Below are positions 1 to 11,986 of a stretch of 64,000 bases of DNA, one piece after another. Position 1 is the first letter of the stretch, and each line of letters opens with the position of its first letter. This DNA comes from Annona cherimola (lineage: Eukaryota; Streptophyta; Magnoliopsida; Magnoliales; Annonaceae). The stretch lies in assembly GCA_030490835.1 (NCBI GenBank), contig CM059972.1:31351452-31415451 (forward strand). Direction: 5' to 3'. The notes below the pieces were generated by a model. The model was given only the letters and a program-made list of their open reading frames with translations, searched no databases and was not told where the DNA came from. The translations under genes were made by a program, and so were the position numbers.

Positions 1-912
1 TGCCTGGAGACAATCCCAATATCAGTCCAAACATATATTGGTCAAACCTGCTATTGAGGTGGATTCAGCCAAGTAGGTGACAAGTTGAGTTTGGATTCAT
101 GAAGGGACCAATGTATCAGCTAAATCAGTTAATTCAATGCGGCATAAACCCTGCTGAACATGATGAGCCCACTTAACTTGTCAATCACCAGGTTTCAGGT
201 GCTAACCACACCTCAAACATAAGGCCACAACAAGAATAAATTAATAGACAGCAAGCACAAATCCTATGTTTAGCTTTTCCTTCACTAATTAAGCAGAACC
301 AGCACTCCAATATCTATGCTCCAGATCCAATTCCTCAACACAAGCATGGCCATGCTAGGTCATGTCAGAACCAAGTGAAACTAGTCGCAATTAAATCAAT
401 TCATTCAGGTCCATCAGCTTTGAACATGATAAATCTTGAATTCGTTAGGACTGGCTACAACAATACAAATCTTAGGTTGGTAATGGATTCCACTCAGATA
501 TAACTCAGCTGACCAAAATCAACACATCCTCACCCATTGATATATATCTTAAAACTGATGTTCGTTTATTCTTCATTTACTACATGAACAAGGTACAGCA
601 CCAATCTTCTACCAAAGAGAACAAGGGGAAATATAAGAAATGAAGTAACAAGAAGTATTGGTGGTCACATCTTGGGAAAGGTGAAGTTGTAGAAGCACAA
701 AAACCTTTAAATCACCAGAGAAGAAGCAAACATTTCTGGCAAAAGAATGGGAAATGTTTGTTTGAAATGATTAGCAGTGCAAAGAAGCTTGGAAGGGAGA
801 CCAGGATACTGCAATTTCTGAAGATGAATATAGTAGTAGTTGTGAAAGTGAAAAAAGTCTACAATCAAGATATGGATTTCAAAATGAGCAAATACAATAT
901 GAAATAACTTAC
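1..912 (-). other. Intron (start of intron 10) of the CW-zinc-finger gene
   Basis: The donor site after exon 10 (GTAAGT on the minus strand, 907-912) opens an intron that runs off the left edge. I looked for the expected C-terminal helical exon in all minus-strand frames here and did not find it. No mobile element was recognised. Confidence 0.6.
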
Positions 913-3900
913 GAAATCGAGCATGCGAACATAGTTGGACCGATTGCGGGCAGAAATAACATGGCTGCCGGCAATTTGTGGAGAATTAACACACTTGGCC
1001 AGAACAGGCTTATCTGCAGTGGCCTGATTATTTAGATTGTCCAAATCTGAGGCAGATGATGATGGAGATTCCCCTAATAAATTTCAATTCTGGATCAAAT
1101 CCACAAGAACACTGAAGAAAGAAAATTGCAAGGGGCAATGCAATAATCCAACAAGCAACAGTAGCTGAGTTATCAAATCATGCATCCCATGAGGAATGAA
1201 CCAATAATGAGGGAAAAATGAAAAGCATGGTAATCATGGACAAAATAATATATTTGAATTGAACAAGCATTTTCCAAGCTGACTAAGTACATGAGGGGAA
1301 GCGCCACATGATCCATACCGCATGATAGTAGTGAACATGCACTTTAACCAAAAAAATTAGCAACTAGAGAAACATGAATACATGTACAATAAATAATTCC
1401 AGCAAATGTAAGATTGATTAGGTCTTACAGCTTGAAACAAGACACTGACAAGCACTTAATGAACTTTGATTACGGTGGTCAAAGGAGGAATACTTGGTGA
1501 TTCTACATGGGTAACAGTGTGTAATTAGAAATCAAAAAAAACATAGAAGAATAAGGCCATATAATGGGAAACCAGAGAAATGTCTTCAATGCAAAATAGA
1601 AGACTAATGCTACTACAAAAAAATTTTGAATGAAAAAGGGCTAGATAAGGCATTAATCACAAGATTTGATTGTGGGTGTGTTTGGCAATAAGAAAAGAAT
1701 GTCAAATTAAAACCTTTCAATCTAAAACTTTTGACTCTCCATAATTACCATATTTTTAAATTATTTTTTCACATATTCCTATACAACTACCCTACTTTTT
1801 AATCATTTCTACATAACTACCCATACAACTAACCTATCTATTTTAACTTTTTTCTCTTTATTCCTCATCCTTATCCCTATCATTCACATCATTCTCTTCA
1901 AATTAAAAAACTTTTACACCAAAAACTTTTCATCTAAAAGTTTTATCACTTCCCCAAACACACTCTGTATCTAAAAGTTAGACAAGGCTGAAGACTGATT
2001 ATGTCTAATGGGCTTCATGCAAGGCAGAAGGAAGACACCCCATTGCTTTTAAATGCTTAAAAGGTGTGTGCTTGCTTACTGAGGATGGGACAACAGAGAC
2101 AGAGAGCATGACCATTAAACATTCTTGAAGAAATTATCTTGGTTCTAATCAGCATGCATTTACCAGCTAAGAGGGCTGCAACTAATTCTTAAATTTTTGA
2201 AGGAGTTCTTTTGGTTCTTATCAGCATACAATCCCCAGTTAATAGCGCTTTATAACTAATTCGTAAATTCTTTAAGGAATTCTTTTGGTTCTCATCAGCA
2301 TGCAATTACCAGTTAGAGAGCTGTAGAACTATTTCTTAAATTCTAGAACACCGTTTCCCACATAGTATCAACACATCACTTGCTTTCGGATGGCATGGAG
2401 ATGGAATGAGAATGGGATGAAATCTCCCATTTTCCAAAAATACTTTTCTCATTCCCAAAAAATAACTACTTACTTTTTCCATTTCCAATACAACTTTTCC
2501 TAATCCCAATACACCTTTTCCCATTTCTAAAACGGAACAACATTTTTCCATCCCACATCCTCGACCCAACCTCAATCTCATCCAAGCTGTGAAGGTTGCA
2601 AGTCTGAGAACATGACATGGTGTTATACAGAATTGAATGGCACAAGGCCACTATTTATTCATTCTATAAACATCAGTTTCTTATAGCCCCATTTACATAT
2701 ACTTCAAAAGAATTTAACAGAATCTTTTGATCTATAAAAAAAGAAAAAAAGGAAAAGAGCACAGTAAAAAATATATGCATATATTGAAAAAGCTCAAGAA
2801 AATGGACGAGCAAACCAGAATCTCATAACCCAAAGAAAATTACCCAGTCCACATAAATTGTTGAATGGGAAAAAAAAATCTACAGAATTATCACCTAGTA
2901 CAAGTCTAGTCCAATTACGACATAACTTTTACACTGAAGCAGTATTCCATCTTGAACCACATCCTCGGACAAATTAATAACATGCGTCTTCCACTTCTAT
3001 CTCCACATCCTTTACGAGGCTCCTCCTTATTGATTCAAACTTTTAATATGAACCTACTTGCTCCTACCTGCTGAGTTTCTTAACTTATTTGTCTTACTTG
3101 ATCATGACTAAACCATCTACATGTACCTTCCAGCTACTATTTCATTTTCTTTAAGGAAAACATTTCGATTGTCCTCTCCCTCTCTACCTGAATTCTCGTT
3201 TTAGCCATGTAACGGGGGCTTGTTGTAGCAAACAGCCTGGCACTCTCCTACAAAGCATCACCACTCTTACAGCTACCATATAAAATTTCTAATCTCAATT
3301 GTACCGAAGAAAATTACTTGGAACTTCTAAGCTGCCTTACTAAAATTTTTCTACATGTGGCAATTGCATTGACTACCTGGTGGAACTACTTTCAGGGCTG
3401 CATGTAATTCATGTCGATCTTTACTAGAAACGGAATGTTTGGAGTAAATAACCCTCATGTATGCCACTTCCATGCACTTGTATGCTAAAGCAGCAGCCGC
3501 CATCTTTTTGTATCTCTCATATTCATGAGCACAATCCCTGCATGAATAAACAGCATAAAATCATATAAATGAGTATCCAGATATCCAGCACAGACTTTTC
3601 AAACCGTTGGTTAGATTTAACTTACTCGCAGAGTCTTGCAGTGTACGTATAGACTTCCATGGATTGAGTTGTCTCCCCATGTTTTGCACCTTCAGCATTG
3701 CAAGGCTCTAAAAGTGAAGCAACATGGAGAAACTTCAAGGCTGCTTGAAAATATAAGCCAGTGGATTCAAGGCCTGGGCCTCCACTCTAAAACCAAAAAA
3801 TGTAAGCCATGGAGGTTAGCAGTATGTCATGCAAGAAGCCTTTGAGAAAAACTGGAATGGGAAGTGGAACTGGAACAGGTTAAGATATTTCAACCTTCAA

Positions 3901-6900
3901 GCGATCGGCAGTGTGTTTCAGATCCCTAGCTTCTTTCATTGCAACATTTGCAGCAGCTTGGCTGTTATCCTTTCTAGCAGGACTTGGAACAGCATGGTTC
4001 CTGCTTGCATTTCCATTAGGCATCTGGTGTTTATTGCTATGGTGTCCCACACTATTTGCCTCAGGCTTTTTGGGCACCTTTGACACATCAATCTTAGAAG
4101 CATCAACCCCCGTTGCATCTGATCTGCTTCCCCTGTGTAATGGGGGAATTCCTGGGGGCTGAGTTGTTGCCGCTTGTTTATCTCCAGAAAGTTGTGATAG
4201 AGACCTTCCACTCCTTGGAGCCACCTCTGCTCGATCGTTCTTATTCGATGACTTTTCATCTTCATGTGTGGCTGCCTGAGGAAGGTTTTGCTGCGGATTA
4301 GACTTCCCATCCTTGCTGAAAATCACGCCTTGCTTTCCACCCCCAGAGCTGCTGCCCACCTGCTGCTTGGAGACCATCGGAGAGCCCACATCTAAATTTT
4401 CATGGATCCCAAAGTTAAATTGAGCATCTCTTCTTCCATTGCTTGGCCATTTTGCATTAGAATCTTTCTTAGCAGAGTGTTTCATCTCATCCTTAGTGGA
4501 GGTTGTGCTGCATTTTCCTTGAAGATCGTATTTTCCATCTCTCTGATCAACATAATGAGGTGAAGGATCCTGGGATTCAGAACCGATCTCATAGCGGAAG
4601 CTACCGGAACTCTTTGTCGCATGCAATTCACCCTGCTCACTAAAAGAATCAGAAATCTTGTCCTTACCTTTACTGGAATCAGGTCTGGGGTTTCTGTGTT
4701 TGTCCCTTGATCGTGAACAACTTTTAACCGATTTTCTCTGACTGGACCCATCATGGTAATGACTCTTTGGTTTTTCTGGTTCATGGTCAAGGTCACACAT
4801 GTCACTGAGATAAGCATTATGCTGGTCGTAGTTGTTGCCAAGGCTGTCTATGACATTGACATTATCAAGTTCAGATTGAGGTGGATCACAATGTACACCA
4901 TCGAACTGCTTTGAAAGAATCATATCTTCAGGTCTTCCACCATTGTGATTCCCACCTCGATAAGCATACCTAATTAATGATTCTCCAGCCCTCTGATTCT
5001 CCTGGGAACCAAGCTGGACAAAAGAAGCTTTTTCCTTCCTGTTCATGCCCAATGTATCATATCCACCATCCCCAACAAACGATCTTCTTGGGCTGCCTAT
5101 AGTAGAAGATCCCATATTAGCTGGATCTTCATTTGACAACAGGTTCCTTGCATTTGTGTGCTTGTCTGTCTTAGACAACCTCAAAGGAGATGAAGAAACA
5201 GACTCAACTGGGGAACCTCTCACTTCTGGATAGTTAGTTTTACTTTTGCCTGATACCTTTGAAGAGCTTGAAGTAGCAGCTGTAGAAGGCTGAGATGAGG
5301 CCCGTTGAGTTAAATTATCCACCAAGTGACAAGCACTACCACCTCTACTTTCCTCTGCCATATCACTGGTCAGGGACTCTCTACTGCCTGTTAATACAAT
5401 TTTTGTCAATCGGCTCTTTTTGTCTGGTCTGTCCTCCACCTTACTCAAACCAGACTCCTTGCCCTCAATCTTTGGGACTCTGGACTTCTTTTCCTTCCGA
5501 AGTTCAGTTTCACTAGTTTCTTCTTTCACTAAAACCATACTGTCAACGGGACCATTTGCCATGTGACATGACTGATTATCCTTACACTGCCGCCACTCCT
5601 TCTTCCTCTTTTTTGCAGTGAAATCTGCCTTAGCCTGTTTCCCTGCATCCCCAGCCCCAATGTGAGTTTTGAATTCACCATCTAAGGAACCCTGGACATG
5701 GGCTTTCAGCTTCTTCCCAGAAGCCAACAAGTTACCATTCAAATCATCCTTTGAAGAAACATACTCTCCATGCCGCTGTGAGACCATGCAAGTCGCGTCA
5801 TTAAATGAACCATTACCCATGTTGGGAATTGCCTTCATTGGAAGACCATGGCCAGATTGTGAATCTTCACTAATATATTGCAAGTCTTCTGTCTTGATTT
5901 TCTTAGAGATCCTAAAGCCATCTTGCTCAACATTTCGCTTAGTCTTAGTTTTTGTGTGCTTATCACTTGGCTCCATGTAATCCCCTGAGATAATTTCAAA
6001 ATGGATATTAAACCAGTCAGTTTCAAGTGAGAAAGCCATAAATGTATGATCGATTTGCAATTTGGAACCAAAAGCCTTTAATCTATCTCAAGAAATAAGG
6101 CAGGCAAGCCTTTATAAACAGCAAAAAGTGGTTTTAAGTGTCCTACTCTTGCCACTTTGGCTGTCTGGCAGTGGTTACACAGATTGAAGTCATCCAATGA
6201 GCGTGAAATGGGTTCAACATAGAGACATTAAAAAGAAACGAAGTAGGTGTCTTCAATGGCAAAAAAAAAAAGCCAGTGCAATAAACAGGCACACTATTTA
6301 TGCATATTTGATGTGGACTATTGACCATCAGTTCAGCTGTCAAATATGGCAGTTTTTCACCAACTGGATGCAGAACAGCAGTTATTCGTTCAAATGTCCA
6401 CATTTGCAGTTTCTCACACACCATCAAACTCAGCAATTAACCCAGACAATTTTAACTGAGATTTACGTAAAGAGACGTTCATCAGCAAAGACCACATTGT
6501 CGAACAGGATTTGAATGTTACCAAAACACTTTCCCCTTTATACAATAAAAAATAACCAACATATTTGTCATCATTAAAAGAAAAACAAAGAAAAGGGAAA
6601 AAAGATTGAGATAAAAATAATAATAATAAATACCCCCATCGGAAGAGCGCCCTGACAATTTGTGCTTCTCTTTTTGTTTATGGTGATGCTTCTCAGCAGC
6701 AATGCTGTTTGGCTTACTCATAAAGGCAGTTTTGTTTGCCAAACTAGATTCCAAAAGGTTCTGGTTTACATCATCCAGACTTTTACTCTTGAAAGAGGCC
6801 TGTTGATTCTTTTTTACAGTCTTCCGAAGTTGTGCTGAAGTTGACTGCTTAAGTGCATTGTATGCATCCTTTGACCCATGTTTCTTCTTTACACCACTAG

Positions 6901-9900
6901 GCAGGACATGTGAGCCAAGTTCATGGCTTTGTTCAGGAGGTCGAATGTCAGCAGATGTCACACCTGATACAGCTCCTTCATACTGACCGTGGAAGTTATT
7001 TTGATTCTCAGATCCAGTGTATGGGATTTGATACAATGCATATAAAGCCTTTGTAGTTTGGTCCTCACTGAAGTCACAAATGTTCATTCCAGGCCTAGAG
7101 AAAGTGCAGACAATAAAATGGTGAGACATACAATACAGTCAAAAAATGTTCATGGCCTGATTCAATGCAAATGTTTGATTGTGCAGGTGCATGAACAGTA
7201 ATTTTTCTGATTTTCAAAATTAAAAATATTTTTAAAATCAAAAAAATATAAACTTCCATATATAAGAAGAACATGCTTGGGTCCACATGTTAATGCTAAA
7301 AAATCAAAAAAAAAAAAAAAATTAAATAGGTCGTGCAAACATTTGCATTGAATCAGCAGCGATTCATACCAGAAGTTCTTATTGAGGTTCATCTACTTCA
7401 CTTAATGCTGTATAATACCAAATGCACTCAACTAGATATCAATATTCTTCAGATTAGCTACTCTGCAGTGGATGGTATTTAACAGTTCAACAGCAACATG
7501 GCAAGATATTTTGCAATTCAACATTCAGGGCTCATGTCCAGGAAAAGGAGAGAATAGGAAGAAAGCATGAGATCATTTGACCAACAGCCTAGCTTAAAGA
7601 TGGTCTCCTGCAGAGATCAATGAGATTTATGGATCCAGATAGCAGAATGTCATGTTGCATGTCTTAGAACAACATAAAGAAATAGGCACAACAAATCAAG
7701 ATTGGTTTTGGCTTTTTAGTTCTTTAGAAGCATAGTGAGTTCCTGTAAAATAATTTAAGAAAACAATAAGCTCATTAAAAAAAAAAAAAGGATCAAAGGA
7801 GGGACTTACAGCCAGGTAAGCATGCTACAAAGCCACTTCTTGGGGAGGTTGTTGGGATCCATTCCAAATGGTAATAGTCTCCATTGCTGACACGAATCAC
7901 AACAAACCCAGTTCTCTTCTATAACAACAGGAGCAGCTGGTACGGGAGGGGTAACAGCTATTGGTCCATAACCATTTAGATGAGTGCCAGAGGCAACCTT
8001 TGGATATGCCAGGGACGTTGATGGTTTTTCAACCTTCCTACCACCTGACTTCTCCTTGGACTTTTCACCAAATGAATCAATTTCCCTCTTGGACTCAGAT
8101 TTAAGATCCTTCACTTTATATTTCAAACGCACTTCTGGCTGCCCCGGAGGCACATTTTTAATGTTTCCCAATAAAGGATCTCTCTGGAATTCTTTTGCCC
8201 TTGTTTTGCTCATTTCTTTACTTGACTTTAGATAATGACTCTTCTTTTTAGATGAGGAATCTCCTGCTTGTGAGCTCTTTTTCTCATGCTTCAGCTGCAC
8301 AGAAGAATCATCCCTCAGACAATCCTTCGGAAGCTCTGCAGGGGATATACCCTTGCTTAGGTTTCCCTTCAATTTCTTTTTGTGCACCCTTTCTTGTGAA
8401 ATCTTTAATCTCTCTTGCTCAACTGCTGTCGCTTTCTGTGCAGTCTTTTGCTTTGGAGGCTCAACAGTTCCACTGTTCTGATCCTTCCTCTCCTCAAATT
8501 GACCTGTTTCAACTTTGAAAACGTCCAGAGCTTTTCCATGATTGAGCCCAACATCATTTCTAGGATCTAAAGATGTGTCCTTCAGGATATTTTCCTTTCT
8601 CTCAACGCTTGTGTTCTCGGATAACCTTCTCTTTGAACTGGCCTTCTCTCTTAGAGGCATCAAATCATGACCTTCTTTGTTCACACAACCAGTGTCTTGG
8701 CTAACCACTGGGTCTGAGACTTCCTCCTTTGCCACATTAAATGACAAGTTCCAGTCCTTTGATTTCCTGACAACGGCATCCTTTGAATCTCTTCTCATGT
8801 CACCATCAATTTGTCTTTCAGATGTTTCTTTAGCATCTTCTAAACACGACAGTAACGGAAGGTTTAAAACATTTGAAACAAGCTCGCCACTCATCAAGGT
8901 CTCAGAGTCTATTTCCCTCTTAAAGATGTGACTTGAGTCACTTACTATACTCTTGTCAAATGCATATTTCTTTTGCATAGGCTTTCCATTTTTCTCGGAA
9001 TTCTTTACTTTCTTAACCCGAAAACCTTTCAATTCCTTTGCAGATGGAGTCTCATTGAGCAGGATTTTCTGGCTGCTATTGCAAGCAATTGTGGGTTTAT
9101 TGTCTTCCTTGTGAGACTTTCCACTTTCAGACAGATATAGTAGACTTTGAGGAAGAGGTGAAAGCAAACAATCTCCAAGAACTGGAAAAGATGTCATAAT
9201 CTGCTCCATCACATAACAAGATATCATGATTCAGTATTCAAACATTTGAGAGCTAAATATAAGGAACAGAAATTGGAGGTCCACCTTCAATATTGTCATG
9301 GGAGATTCATCAGGCACATCTCCAAATGCAGGAGATGGCCCTGCGCTTTCATCAGCACTGTCCTCAGTAGAAGAAGATGGAGAAATATTAAGGCCCAGAC
9401 CACTGTAAATTGCTTCATTTTTTTTAGCTGAAACATTGTCAGAGCCCATCTTAAAAAGAACTTTGAGTTTCTTCTGATCAGTTCCGGTAACGGACTTATT
9501 CACAGAATCGTGACTAACAGAAGCACATGCTTCTCTTTTGGCTCTGTTGTCAAGCAATGGCTCCACAATACCAGGCTGCACACTGTTTGAAACCGGAGGA
9601 TTCTTGATAGACTGAGATGCACTTGATGGGACTGCAGGGTTCTGACGTACACCCTGCAAAAGATAAATCACGATTAGCAGTAGTACACAAAATTATAGTT
9701 ACCAAAAATATAAGCACAGTATATATTTCTTCCAACAGAACAAAACAGAAAACTAGTATGCCCAATTGGAAATGCATACCTCCAATTGGAAGTTGGTGGG
9801 AGACTTGAGATTAGTGTGGGACTGCAACGTTGGTGCAGCCCTAGCATTGGACAAGATGGAAGGTGAACGCTGACAAGTAGGTAAAAATGAGCCATATGAA

Positions 9901-11127
9901 CCATACTTAGCCCCTGTAAAATGGAAAAAATTCAAAAAGGATCTTCAGATGCAAGCAAGTACCAATGCCATTAATGACAGCAGCTTAACGAATTATACTT
10001 TCTTCCCACAGACACACACGGCTTTCTTAGTGCTCAAACTCACCCAAATCTTCCACAGAAACCAAACCCTCAAAGTCCTTCTGAAAGTGGCCCAATACAT
10101 CTTGAAGTTTATCATCCTGAAATTGAAGGTAACCAACATCAATATCATGGGAAAAGGAAGGCTGCAAAGCAAAAACGTCAATAGCAAATGCGCATATGCA
10201 CATGCAAACATGAAGTGTTTGTCACATATTTTAGCATATCTACAGAAAATAGTAATTGCAAGACATTGCCGTCAAGCAATAACATGACCAGATGCGCATA
10301 GGACCAGCACTATCAAAGATATTAGCATCTGGTATCCATCTCAGTCAGTAAACTTGCCGGTCATTGTCCATCAGGAAGACAGCACCTAAAAAGTGGCTAC
10401 TTCAATCCAGAAACATCATAACTGTTCATCCAAGTATCCCCTATAAACAATCACAAAACAGGAAAGAAAAAGAAGGATCCCCTATAGACACAAAATTTAA
10501 TGTTGACTTCAGAAGTTCCCAAATTGGAACTTAACCAGATGTCTTTCAAGCAAACCCAAGCTACATGATGAACAAAATAAAGCTAGTGAAGATGAGAATG
10601 AAAATGAATAATTCAGCTAGTAATTGACTTGAGTCTGAAAGGACAAGCTAAATGGATATGCTACTCCAGGATGGAAAACAGCTTTTCTCATCTCCTAATT
10701 GGTGATGATTGCAAATGCTACAACCACAGTTCACATAAAAAAGGGCATTGACCAGACAGAAATAGTCTGGAATGTCCATTACTAATTGCCGTGAAAAATT
10801 TTCCAAAGCCTCATTGATTGATTATCAGATGGTAATCAACATCCCCAATCAGGTGAGAATTTGAACTAGGCCAAAGCACTTTTTTGTTCCTTTCTCTCAG
10901 CACACCTGAATCATAAAACATACCAAAGGCAGAATTCACATAAACGCATGATAAAGGAAGAATCTTACAATGTAAGAGAGCGAAGAGAGCCCCACGTCAG
11001 GGTCAGTGCTTGTGCCATCATCTTCCTGATAATAACACGCTTCCCCTTCTTCGAGTTCCGCCTCTTCCATCTCTCTTGTAGCGTCTAATCCTAATCCCTT
11101 TCTAGCATCCCTACTATATTGCATCAA
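913..11127 (-). CDS. CW-type zinc finger protein, plant CWZF family (3'-partial, 10 exons in window)
   Basis: Probable nuclear chromatin reader; CW domains of this kind bind histone H3 methylated at K4 (family knowledge). Exons, 5' to 3' on the minus strand: 11127-10969, 10116-10044, 9913-9780, 9653-9285, 9200-7810, 7094-6634, 5984-3895, 3786-3626, 3537-3377, 1073-913. All junctions read GT-AG and the phases join cleanly, giving about 1720 residues. The acidic N-terminus (EMEEAELEEGEACYY, about residues 19-33) and the SYIDDKLQDVLGHFQKDFEG stretch are family signatures. The CW domain spans about 674-720: Trp676, Trp685 and Trp701, with likely zinc ligands Cys679, Cys682, Cys703 and Cys715. The middle (about 720-1540) is low-complexity, Lys/Ser-rich and probably disordered. 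The C-terminal part (from about 1545) is a helical plant-specific region. I chose the first of two adjacent Met codons (11127); Met20 is an alternative. The gene has no stop in the window, so its last exon(s) lie left of position 1. Confidence 0.9.
1674..1965 (-). mobile_element. Tourist-like MITE copy 1 (intron 9 of CW gene)
   Basis: A 292-bp element with inverted ends (GGGTGTGTTTGGCAA and CCCCAAACACACTC) and a possible TGT direct repeat on both sides (1671-1673 and 1966-1968). Its interior matches the other copies of the family in this window, for example the block reading AACTTTTCAATCTAAAACTT. It is non-coding. It lies in the 2.3-kb intron between exons 10 and 9. Confidence 0.8.
2122..2345. 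repeat. Three-unit tandem repeat, period about 75 bp
   Basis: Three consecutive units share TTTTGGTTCT-ATCAGCAT-CA followed by CCAGTTA-GAG and AACTAATTC-TAAATT. The units have diverged by roughly 15-20 percent by eye. The array is inside the intron between exons 10 and 9 of the CW-zinc-finger gene. Confidence 0.75.
7157..7356. mobile_element. Small fold-back element in intron 5 of CW gene
   Basis: A 21-bp inverted repeat (CTGATTCAATGCAAATGTTTG at 7157-7177, complement at 7336-7356) encloses AT-rich sequence with a poly(A) run. It sits in the intron that splits the CW domain (7095-7809). No clear target duplication was found, so the class is unknown. Confidence 0.55.
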
Positions 11128-11640
11128 AATTCCAACTTGTCAACCGAAATCCAAAGGAAATAAGGAAGCTTCAAATTCTTCCACAAGAACACCCCATCGC
11201 TGGAAGAAGAAAGTAACTGGAACCCGAATCAGATATCCAATAGCCTCGAAAAATTGTCTCCGATCGGCAAGGCGTGCAAACCCTCATCAAACCACCAGCC
11301 CCTCCCACGAAACACAAAACTCAATTCCTCCAGGAATCAAAAAACGGCGATCAGCAGGAAGCACGAGCGATTCCAATCCCCCAACGTCGGATCGTCTGAA
11401 AACGGTAATCGATTCCAAATTCGCAAGCTAAAATTTCTTATTTCGTTTTGTTCTTTATTTTCTCTTTTTTTTTCCCCTTCCTTTTTGTTCCGTAATCGGA
11501 GAATTGATAGAATTCCGCCGAACACAGACTCGATCTAACCAGAAGACAAAAGGGGGGAGAAAAGGGGTTATTACCGGCAATGAAAATAATAATAATATTA
11601 TTATTATTATTCCGGTCTTTTTATTTTTTTCCCCTTCTTT
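11128..11640 (-). promoter_or_regulatory. 5' leader and promoter region of the CW-zinc-finger gene
   Basis: The sequence just upstream of the start codon is GC-richer than the spacer beyond it and carries no long open frame on the minus strand, as expected for a leader. A CT/T-rich tract (minus-strand purine-rich, about 11445-11480) and an (AAT)n/(ATT)n palindrome at 11584-11611 lie upstream. No TATA box could be assigned, so the transcription start is unknown. Confidence 0.4.
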
Positions 11641-11986
11641 ACCTTTGCGCTAAGGATTTTGACGCCATGTTCAAAATACGAAGAAAGGTTGCGTCTATGT
11701 AAGTTCCGTGCCTTGGGTTAAAAAATAAAAAATAAAATGCTAGTGTAATTCGCGTGAGTAATGTTTCCAAAAGGAAACATGCATCTGCACTCGTGGCATT
11801 CTTTTGCACGTGTCTTATGAGATTTCATCTCGGCGCACCTATGCACAGCCATCAAAAAAAAAGAGGATCTCCTGAAATAAATAGTATCTAGATTCCAGAT
11901 TGAAAATTAGAAAAAAAAAAAAAGGCTATATAACTCTGTCGAGTTTCGTGGATTTCCATTCATGAAAAATCCAATTTAGAGGGATT
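11641..11986. other. Intergenic spacer, nothing recognised
   Basis: Upstream spacer between the CW gene promoter and the tandem array. It holds short poly(A) tracts and no supported gene or repeat. Confidence 0.5.

Noticed and set aside
11584..11611. AAT/ATT palindrome as a regulatory site
   Set aside because: A simple microsatellite palindrome; no evidence for a protein site.
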